From assembly GCA_030037055.1 (NCBI GenBank), contig JASHRZ010000005.1, positions 1-7,096 on the forward strand: DNA of 7,096 nucleotides, in the 5' to 3' direction. Origin of the DNA: Alphaproteobacteria bacterium. GTDB taxonomy: Bacteria; Pseudomonadota; Alphaproteobacteria; ATCC43930; CGMCC-115725. This document shows, piece by piece, positions 1-7,096 of the stretch (the stretch's first letter is position 1; every line of letters begins with the position of its first letter). The notes beneath the pieces were generated by a model. That model was given only the letters and a program-made list of their open reading frames with translations, was not told the DNA's origin and ran no database searches. The translations under genes and the position numbers were made by a program.

Positions 1-593
1 CGCGCCAGCGCGCGCGCCTCGTCCATCAGCGCCGCGTCCTCGACCGCTTTCCAGATCAGGCCCCATTCCGCCGCGGTCGCCGCCGGCAGCGGCTCGCCCA
101 GCAGCATCATGCCCATGGCGCGGGCCGAACCGGCGAGCCGCGGCAGGATCCAGGTGCCGCCGGTATCGGGCACCAGGCCGATGCGGCAGAAGGCCTGCAG
201 GAAGCTTGCCGAGCGCGCGGCGATGACGACGTCGCAGGCGAAGGCGAGATTGGCGCCGGCGCCGGCCGCGGGACCATTGACGGCGGCGATCACCGGCTTC
301 CGCAGCGCCTTGAGGCGCCGCACCAGCGGGTTGTAGTAGCGCTCGATCGCCGCGCCGGCATCGAAATCGCCGCCGGCGGCCTCGCGCAGGTTGAGATCCT
401 GGCCGGCGCAAAAGCCGCGTCCTGCGCCGGTGATGAGGAGCGCGCGGATCGCTCCGTCGCGCTCGACCGCACCGAGCGCGGCGGCGAGTTCCTCATGCAT
501 CTCGGCATTGAAGCTGTTGAGCCGGTCCGGACGGTTGAGCGTCAAGCTGGCGACGCCATCGGCAAGCTCAAACAGAATCGTGGCAAAGCCCAT
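1..593 (-). CDS. paaG: PaaG-like enoyl-CoA hydratase/isomerase (crotonase), C-terminus cut by window edge
   Basis: This is a crotonase-superfamily enzyme acting in the cytoplasm on CoA thioesters. The closest family I recognise is PaaG, which isomerises ring-1,2-epoxyphenylacetyl-CoA to the oxepin in phenylacetate breakdown. About 197 codons are visible, against about 262 in the family. Seen in order: LNRPDRLNSFN near residues 19-29, the oxyanion-hole motif TGAGRGFCAGQDL at 55-67, YYNPLVRRL at 86-94, the second oxyanion segment VNGPAAGAGA at 105-114, and GLVPDTGGTW at 139-148. D143 sits at the PaaG catalytic aspartate position. The ATG at 593 is preceded by AAGGAGA (600-606 on the complement) with 6-nt spacing, which fixes the start. 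The match is by remembered motifs, so a general enoyl-CoA hydratase/isomerase outside a paa cluster is the main alternative. No other paa gene is visible. Confidence 0.8.
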   Translation of the reverse strand, partial: MGFATILFELADGVASLTLNRPDRLNSFNAEMHEELAAALGAVERDGAIRALLITGAGRGFCAGQDLNLREAAGGDFDAGAAIERYYNPLVRRLKALRKPVIAAVNGPAAGAGANLAFACDVVIAARSASFLQAFCRIGLVPDTGGTWILPRLAGSARAMGMMLLGEPLPAATAAEWGLIWKAVEDAALMDEARALA

Positions 594-655
594 GCCTCAT
601 CTCCTTCTCGGGCGCGAGCGTCCTATACTCGCCGGGGCAGGTCAAGCAAGGGGAG

Positions 656-1007
656 CTATGAAAAGTGCGGCTCCAGCAGCAGCCGGTGCTGCGCATCGAC
701 AGCCCCGCCTGCGTCGCGCTGCGCCAGCCCGGCGGCGCGTCCTTGAAGCTCGACCGCGACGCCACGAGCCCGATCCCTTTGCCGCCATCGACCAGCTCGA
801 CACCGGCATCGGCCATTGGCGTGCCCAGCGGCACCGCCCAGTGGCGGCGATCGCTCTTGGCCTTGTGCAGCATGAATGCCTCCGGGTGCCACAGCGTTTC
901 GGCGTCTCGACCTCGGTGAAGACGCCGAAGAGACGCTCGCGCGGCGCGCCGAAGCGGTGGGCAAGCCGCGGGCTTGCGCCGGGCGAGAGGCCGGCGACTT
1001 CGGGCAT
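656..1007 (-). pseudogene. Frame-disrupted gene, possibly SRPBCC/AHSA1-like
   Basis: No single frame covers this region, but three minus-strand pieces look coding and follow one another. From the ATG at 1007 to about 915 one frame reads MPEVAGLSPG, then RLAHRFGAPRERLFGVFTEVE, which resembles the N-terminal strand and first helix of SRPBCC/AHSA1 proteins. From about 905 to 690 a second frame continues with LWHPEAFMLHKAKSD and RRHWAVPLGTP; this resembles the WxGPEGF...AKSD segment that follows in that family. From about 690 a third frame ends with DAQHRLLLEPHFS and a TAG at 656-658. Each switch moves the frame back by one base. G/C dominates third codon positions in each chosen piece. The middle and end do not match AHSA1 well, so the family call is tentative. 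An upstream start at 1082 in the first frame is possible. The third frame ends 62 nt before the paaG-like start, on the same strand. Confidence 0.45.
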
Positions 1008-1157
1008 TTTGAGACGCTTGGACTGGGCGGGCAGCGACGTGCGGAAGGGCGCGGCGGTGGGTCGGGCGCCCAACGATTTCAATCATGTCATACCCGGGCA
1101 GGCGGACATTGGGTCGCGACACAAGGGAGAAGCTGAAGGTCCAGAGGACGCAGCCAC

Positions 1158-1471
1158 GAGGACAATATGCGCGAGCTGGTCTCGACATCGCTGCGCAACC
1201 ACGGCTATTCCGTGCTTTCCGTCCCCGGCTGCAGATTCTCGAGGTCAAGTTCGACCTGCTTTTCACCGATATCGTCATGCCCGGCATCATGGACGGGTTC
1301 GAACTCGCCGATTGCGCCAAGCGCCTGCAGCCCGCGCTCAAGATACTCTACGCCACCGCCTACACTCATATATCGCGCCCCAACCATCAGCTTCAGGGCA
1401 AGTTGATCTACAAGCCCTACCAGCCCGACGAAATCGCCCTGGAGATGCGCTCGGCGCTGGAGCAGTCCTAA
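1158..1471 (+). pseudogene. Degraded CheY-like response-regulator receiver domain
   Basis: The remains of a single receiver domain. From about 1223 to the TAA at 1469-1471, one frame carries LEVKFDLLFTDIVMPGIMDGFELADCAKRLQPALKILYATAYTH in pieces typical of receivers. It includes the phospho-acceptor Asp (codon 1268-1270), the switch Thr of ATAYTH and the conserved Lys of YKPYQPDEI. The acidic-pocket part, EDNMRELVSTSLRNHGYSVLSV, lies in a different frame from 1158 (Glu) and 1161 (Asp) to about 1226. From that Asp to the phospho-acceptor Asp is 107 nt. CheY-type receivers have about 44 residues between these positions, so roughly 20-30 nt are missing and the frame is broken. The usual hydrophobic first strand before EDN is also absent. 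An ATG at 1085 opens the downstream frame, but its first 40 or so residues are not receiver-like. A short expressed remnant cannot be excluded. Confidence 0.7.
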
Positions 1472-1484
1472 ACCCGCCTACCTA

Positions 1485-1498
1485 GGGGAGACTTCCCC
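1485..1498 (+). terminator. Short G/C hairpin after the receiver remnant
   Basis: GGGGA (1485-1489) pairs with TCCCC (1494-1498) around a GACT loop, 14 nt after the receiver stop codon. There is no T-run, so it is at best a weak terminator separating the broken receiver from the egt operon. Confidence 0.2.
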
Positions 1499-1559
1499 CC
1501 TCACGCGCGGCTTTTGCGCCGCTCCGGCACGGGGTAGGCTTGGGTAGCGTGCCGCGCAC

Positions 1560-1584
1560 GGAACTTTGCGGTAACAACGGCGTT
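1560..1584 (+). promoter_or_regulatory. EcfG-type (general stress sigma factor) promoter of egtBD
   Basis: GGAAC at 1560-1564 and CGTT at 1581-1584 are separated by exactly 16 nt. This equals the GGAAC-N16/17-CGTT consensus of EcfG/RpoE2-type sigma factors that run the general stress response in alphaproteobacteria. The -10 element lies 38 nt before the egtB ATG, so transcription would start near 1590 and leave a leader of about 30 nt holding the ribosome binding site. The position just ahead of an antioxidant operon fits. The elements are seen directly; their use is inferred. Confidence 0.6.
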
Positions 1585-1606
1585 TAAGGCATGACCGCAC
1601 CGCGGC

Positions 1607-1620
1607 AGGGGAAGGGGAGG
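1607..1620 (+). promoter_or_regulatory. Ribosome binding site of egtB
   Basis: The purine-rich stretch AGGGGAAGGGGAGG lies just before the ATG at 1622. AGGGGA (1607-1612) gives 9-nt spacing. It supports 1622 as the start over the out-of-frame ATG at 1591. Confidence 0.6.
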
Positions 1621-1621
1621 C

Positions 1622-2911
1622 ATGAAGCCGATCACGCGGGACGGCGTCCCGGCAGGCATCGAGCGCGCGCGGATGGCGGTGCGCTACGCCGCGATCAGGG
1701 CGCAGACCGAGACGCTGGCGGCGCCGCTCTCGGCGGAAGACCAGACCGTGCAGTCGATGGCGGATTGCAGCCCGACGAAGTGGCATCGCGCGCACACCAC
1801 CTGGTTCTTCGAGACCTTCCTCCTGGCGCGTTTTGCGCCGGGCTATAGCGTCTTCGATCCTTCTTACGGCTATCTGTTCAATTCCTATTACGAGGCGGTG
1901 GGGCCGCGCCACCCGCGGCCCGAGCGCGGCCTGCTGTCGCGGCCGGGCGTCGCCGAAATCGCGGGTTATCGCCGGCATGTCGACGAAGCGATGGAGCGGC
2001 TCATCGCCGCGCTCGAGGCCGCGATTTGGCGCGAGGCGGCGGCGCTGCTCGAGCTCGGCCTGCAGCACGAGCAGCAGCATCAGGAGTTGATCCTGATGGA
2101 CATCAAGCACGCGCTGTCGCTCAACCCGCTGCAGCCGGTCTATCGCGCGCAAGCCCCGGCCGCGCCGCGGGCCGTGCCCGCGCTCTCCTGGCACGCGGTA
2201 GCCGGCGGGCTGCGCCAGATCGGCCATGGCGGGGCGGGCTTCGCCTTCGACAACGAGACGCCGCGTCACAAAGTGTGGCTCGAGCCCTTCCGCCTGGCCT
2301 GCCGCCTCGTCACCTGCGGCGACTATCTCGCCTTCATCGAGGCGGAAGGTTATCGCCGGCCGGAATTCTGGCTGTCCGAAGGCTGGGCGGCGGCGCAGCA
2401 GCAGGGCTGGACGGCGCCGCTCTATTGGCGGCGCGAGGCAACGGGCTGGTCGGTCTTCACGCTCACCGGACGGCGCGCGCTCGATCCCGCCGAGCCGGTC
2501 GTCCATGTCAGCTTTTACGAGGCGGACGCCTTTGCCCGCTGGGCGGGAAAACGCCTGCCCAGCGAGGCCGAATGGGAAGTGGCGGCGGTCGAGGCCGGCG
2601 CGGCGATGGACGGCAACCTCGCCGATCGCGGCCTCCTTCATCCTGCGCCGGCCGCCGGCGGCGGCGGGCTTCAGCAGCTGATCGGCGATGCCTGGGAATG
2701 GACGGCGAGCCCCTATACCGCCTATCCCGGCTTTCGCCCGGCCGCCGGCGCCATCGGCGAGTACAACGGCAAATTCATGTCGAACCAGATGGTGCTGCGC
2801 GGCGGCGCGGCGGTGACGCCCGCCGGCCACATGCGCTGGACCTATCGCAATTTCTTCCCGCCGGCCGCGCGCTGGGCGTTCGGCGGCATCAGGCTGGCGG
2901 AGGATGCATGA
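1622..2911 (+). CDS. egtB: Ergothioneine biosynthesis protein EgtB (iron-dependent hercynine sulfoxide synthase)
   Basis: EgtB is a non-heme iron enzyme that uses O2 to join a thiol donor (cysteine or gamma-glutamylcysteine) to the imidazole C2 of hercynine, making the sulfoxide precursor of ergothioneine. The 429-residue protein has the full two-domain layout. An N-terminal DinB-like part carries KWHRAHTTWFFE (53-64) and HEQQHQE (149-155); by family comparison H58, H149 and H153 are the three iron ligands. A C-terminal formylglycine-generating-enzyme-like part includes NETPRHKV (211-218), PVVHVSFYEADAFARWAGKRLPSEAEWE (292-319), GDAWEWT (355-361) and the end signature LRGGAAVTP...RWTYRNFFP...GGIRLAED. 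It is soluble, with no signal peptide. It overlaps egtD by 4 nt (ATGA), so the two are translationally coupled. No egtA, egtC or egtE is visible, so direct use of cysteine is possible but not shown. Confidence 0.95.
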   Translation: MKPITRDGVPAGIERARMAVRYAAIRAQTETLAAPLSAEDQTVQSMADCSPTKWHRAHTTWFFETFLLARFAPGYSVFDPSYGYLFNSYYEAVGPRHPRPERGLLSRPGVAEIAGYRRHVDEAMERLIAALEAAIWREAAALLELGLQHEQQHQELILMDIKHALSLNPLQPVYRAQAPAAPRAVPALSWHAVAGGLRQIGHGGAGFAFDNETPRHKVWLEPFRLACRLVTCGDYLAFIEAEGYRRPEFWLSEGWAAAQQQGWTAPLYWRREATGWSVFTLTGRRALDPAEPVVHVSFYEADAFARWAGKRLPSEAEWEVAAVEAGAAMDGNLADRGLLHPAPAAGGGGLQQLIGDAWEWTASPYTAYPGFRPAAGAIGEYNGKFMSNQMVLRGGAAVTPAGHMRWTYRNFFPPAARWAFGGIRLAEDA

Positions 2912-3882
2912 GACAAGGCGGCGCGCTCGCGGCGTTTCTCGATCTCGCGCCGGCGGAGGAAAGCTTCCGCGACGCGGTGCTGAGCGGCCTGACGCGCCGC
3001 GCCAAGTCGATCCCCTGCCGTTTCCTCTATGACGAGCGCGGCTCGGCGCTGTTCGAGGAAATCTGCGAGCTGCCGGAGTATTACCTGACGCGCACCGAGA
3101 TCGCGATCCTCGCCGACTGCGCCGGCGAGATCGGCGCGCTGGCCGGCCGCCATGCGCAGCTCATCGAATTCGGCAGCGGCGCCTCGCGCAAGGTGCGGCT
3201 GCTGCTCGATGCGCTCGAGGATCCCGCCGCCTATGTCGCCATCGACATCTCGCGCGAGCCGTTGCGCCGCGCTGCCGAGGCGGTCGCCGCCGATTTTCCC
3301 AAGGTGCCGGTGGTGGCGGTCTGTGCCGATTACCTGCAGCCGCTGCGCCTGCCGCCGCTGCCGGCGCGAGGCGAGGGGCGGCGGCTCGGCTTCTTCCCGG
3401 GTTCAACCATCGGCAATTTCACGCCCGCGGCGGCGGTGGATTTCCTGGCGGGGTGCCGGCGCGTGATCGAGCGGGGCGGCGCCTTTCTTGTGGGCGTCGA
3501 TCTCAAGAAGGCGCCTGCTCTGCTCCATGCCGCCTATAACGACCGCGCCGGCGTCACCGCCCAGTTCAACCTCAACCTGCTCGAGCGCATCAACCGCGAG
3601 CTCGACGCCGATTTCGACCTCGACCGCTTCGCGCATGACGCCTCCTACAACGAGGCAGCGGGCCGCATCGAGATCTTCATCCGCAGCCGCGCGGACCAGA
3701 TCGTCACCGTTGCCGGCCGCGCCATCCGCTTTGCCGAGGGCGAGCGCATTCACACCGAGGATTCCTGCAAATACACCGTCGCGGAGTTCCAGCGCCTGGC
3801 GGCGCGCAGCGGCTTCCGGCCGCTGCGGCACTGGATCGATCCGGCGGCGCTCTTCAGCGTTCACCTGCTGGGCGTGGCGTGA
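2908..3882 (+). CDS. egtD: L-histidine N-alpha-methyltransferase EgtD
   Basis: EgtD adds three methyl groups from S-adenosylmethionine to the alpha-amino group of histidine, giving hercynine (the EgtB substrate). The protein has 324 residues, close to the mycobacterial enzyme. Visible hallmarks are FLYDERGSALFEEICELPEYYLTRTE in the N-terminal lid (39-64), the SAM-binding strand LIEFGSGASRKVRLLL (85-100) with the acidic end of strand 2 at AIDIS (111-115), and GFFPGSTIGNFTP (161-173). N170, Y210 (AAYND) and E284/S286 (HTEDSCKYT) correspond to the histidine-binding Asn, Tyr, Glu and Ser of the family. The ATG at 2908 overlaps the egtB TGA as ATGA. The frame stays open far upstream inside egtB, but that sequence is Arg/Ala-rich and not EgtD-like, so 2908 is the start. 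Cytoplasmic. Expression should follow the promoter ahead of egtB. Confidence 0.96.
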   Translation: MRQGGALAAFLDLAPAEESFRDAVLSGLTRRAKSIPCRFLYDERGSALFEEICELPEYYLTRTEIAILADCAGEIGALAGRHAQLIEFGSGASRKVRLLLDALEDPAAYVAIDISREPLRRAAEAVAADFPKVPVVAVCADYLQPLRLPPLPARGEGRRLGFFPGSTIGNFTPAAAVDFLAGCRRVIERGGAFLVGVDLKKAPALLHAAYNDRAGVTAQFNLNLLERINRELDADFDLDRFAHDASYNEAAGRIEIFIRSRADQIVTVAGRAIRFAEGERIHTEDSCKYTVAEFQRLAARSGFRPLRHWIDPAALFSVHLLGVA

Positions 3883-3914
3883 ACGCGCAGGAGGGCGACG
3901 CGCGCGAGTTGAAG

Positions 3915-3929
3915 TTAATAGAAATTTTA
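3915..3929 (+). promoter_or_regulatory. Near-match to a CtrA binding box
   Basis: TTAA (3915-3918), 7 nt, then TTTA (3926-3929) matches the alphaproteobacterial CtrA consensus TTAA-N7-TTAA at 7 of 8 positions. It lies 54 nt before the kinase start, in the only AT-rich stretch of the region, where a match by chance is also more likely. A -35-like TTGAAG (3909-3914) adjoins it, but no good -10 follows at standard spacing. Confidence 0.3.
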
Positions 3930-3933
3930 CCAC

Positions 3934-3948
3934 CAATAGTCACTATTG
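3934..3948. repeat. Perfect inverted repeat CAATAG-TCA-CTATTG
   Basis: Two 6-bp arms (3934-3939 and 3943-3948) around 3 nt form a palindrome 35 nt before the kinase GTG. Its size and place suit a dimeric regulator operator. It has no T-run after it and is AT-rich, so a terminator for egtD is less likely. Confidence 0.4.
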
Positions 3949-3982
3949 CTCCGCAGGAGATAGAGCTTGCGGTGGGGTAAGC

Positions 3983-6502
<2,520 letters not shown>

Positions 6503-6559
6503 TAGGGACAGCCGTTAATCTGCGCGGCGCCGTCAGCGCCCGCCGAGCAAGGGCGGGAG

Positions 6560-6592
6560 CCGCACCGCGCCGGCCTAGCCAGCGCGGCGCGG
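6560..6592. terminator. Long GC hairpin between convergent genes
   Basis: Arms 6560-6574 and 6578-6592 pair at 13 of 15 positions around a CTA loop, with mismatches at 6564/6588 and 6571/6581. It lies 58 nt after the kinase stop and 60 nt from the end of the converging glycosyltransferase gene. No strong T-run follows on either strand (only CTTTC on plus), so it is a probable transcript end or mRNA-stabilising stem rather than a canonical intrinsic terminator. Confidence 0.45.
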
Positions 6593-6599
6593 GCTTTCG

Positions 6600-6617
6600 C
6601 GGTTGCAAGAGCAACCG
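6600..6617. terminator. Second perfect hairpin in the convergent gap
   Basis: CGGTTGC (6600-6606) pairs perfectly with GCAACCG (6611-6617) around AAGA. It is 8 nt beyond the first hairpin. The plus strand then reads TTGT, too short for a clear intrinsic terminator. It may work together with the first stem at the shared 3' end. Confidence 0.4.
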
Positions 6618-6651
6618 TTGTCGCCCGTCGACGCCGACGCTTCCCGTTGCC

Positions 6652-7096
6652 TTAAGCGAGACTTTGCTCGACCGCTTCGCTCACCGCATCCAGAGGGATC
6701 AGCGCCATGTCGCTGCCGCCGAAACGCTGCGCCTCGACCAGCCTCAGGCGGCGCGCCGCCGGCGCGAATTTCGCCGCTGCGCTGGGACCGAACAGCGACA
6801 CCAGCGGCGCGCCCGCGGCCGCCAGCAAATGCCCGGTGCCGCTGTCATTGGCGACGGCGACGGATAGTCTCCGGCCGAGCGCCAGGGTGTAGAGCGGCGA
6901 GGCCGCGACGGCGGGCGCGATGCGCTCGTCCTGCAGCGGGAAGAGCGCGCCCGGTAGCGCCGATTTGAGCTCCTGGGCCCAGCCGCGCTCGTCGGGCCCC
7001 AGCACCAGCGCCGCGACGCGCCCGGCGTGCTGCTGCGCCCGGGCGAGCGCGAGGAAGCGATCGCGCGGCCAGCGCTTGTGCGCGCCGCCGGCGCCC
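6652..7096 (-). CDS. GT9-family (heptosyltransferase-like) glycosyltransferase, N-terminus cut by window edge
   Basis: The C-terminal 147 residues of a glycosyltransferase of the ADP-heptose:LPS heptosyltransferase family (GT9), which adds sugars to lipopolysaccharide core or similar surface glycans on the cytoplasmic face of the inner membrane. Seen: KRWPRDRFLALA near the edge, matching the start of the second nucleotide-sugar-binding domain; ALVLGPDERGWAQEL; and the core signature VAVANDSGTGHLLAAAGAPLVSLFGPS, which is the family's NDTGPMHLAAALG...ALFGP segment. The usual Pro-Met before His is Thr-Gly here. The family normally has about 300 residues or more, so roughly half is outside the window. 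The stop is the TAA at 6652-6654. It converges with the kinase gene. The exact acceptor and sugar cannot be told. Confidence 0.85.
   Translation of the reverse strand, partial: GAGGAHKRWPRDRFLALARAQQHAGRVAALVLGPDERGWAQELKSALPGALFPLQDERIAPAVAASPLYTLALGRRLSVAVANDSGTGHLLAAAGAPLVSLFGPSAAAKFAPAARRLRLVEAQRFGGSDMALIPLDAVSEAVEQSLA

Noticed and set aside
612..650. Sigma-70-like promoter ahead of the paaG-like gene (TTGACC and TATAGG on the minus strand)
   Set aside because: The two hexamers are only 12 nt apart, too close for a working promoter, and no better pair was found.
391..1485. Long plus-strand open frame of 364 codons
   Set aside because: It crosses the crotonase antisense, the broken SRPBCC-like gene and the receiver in the wrong frame. 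It is rich in Arg, Ala and Pro with no recognisable motif, so it is a shadow of GC-rich coding DNA.
1507..1522. GCGGC-TTTTGC-GCCGC hairpin
   Set aside because: A 5-bp stem is common by chance at this GC content, and no T-run follows the second arm.
1591..1621. ATG at 1591 as an alternative egtB start
   Set aside because: It is out of frame with EgtB, and the ribosome binding site at 1607-1620 points to 1622.
1478..2830. Minus-strand open frame of 450 codons opposite egtB
   Set aside because: egtB is unmistakable on the plus strand over the same bases. The antisense translation is low-complexity Arg/Ala/Gly without domains.
2026..2907. Upstream extension of the egtD frame inside egtB
   Set aside because: The added sequence is out-of-frame egtB and not EgtD-like; homology begins just after the ATG at 2908, which overlaps the egtB stop.

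Overview
The window is GC-rich and almost wholly coding, with the codon bias of a high-GC alphaproteobacterium. A Rhodospirillales-like organism is my best guess. This rests on three things: a histidine kinase whose HisKA and ATPase segments read like the PleC/DivJ/PdhS group, a GGAAC-N16-CGTT promoter of the alphaproteobacterial EcfG type, and a GT9 glycosyltransferase with the NDSGTGH variant motif. No RNA gene, insertion sequence, CRISPR array or attachment site was seen.

Layout. (1) Positions 1-593, minus strand: the N-terminal three quarters of a PaaG-like crotonase, cut by the left edge. (2) About 656-1471: a decayed zone. A minus-strand gene, tentatively SRPBCC/AHSA1-like, is readable only by changing frame twice. 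It is followed by a plus-strand CheY-like receiver gene that has lost its start and part of the segment before the phosphorylation site. (3) 1560-3882, plus strand: the ergothioneine operon egtB-egtD, with a 4-nt ATGA overlap, preceded by an excellent match to an EcfG (general stress sigma factor) promoter. (4) 3883-3982: an AT-rich control region with a near-CtrA box and a perfect 6-bp inverted repeat. (5) 3983-6502, plus strand: a soluble GAF-GAF-PAS-PAS histidine kinase. (6) 6503-6651: a convergent intergenic region with two hairpins. (7) 6652-7096, minus strand: the C-terminal part of a heptosyltransferase-like (GT9) glycosyltransferase, cut by the right edge.

How the genes fit together. 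EgtD trimethylates histidine and EgtB adds the sulfur arm at the C2 position of hercynine. The operon therefore supplies the core of ergothioneine (antioxidant thiol) synthesis, and the EcfG-type promoter would tie it to the general stress response. The kinase has no receiver domain and no intact response-regulator neighbour. The only receiver nearby is the broken one at 1158-1471, so its partner is probably elsewhere. I found no convincing wholly new system. The most informative items are the stress promoter, the focal gene decay and the kinase control region.
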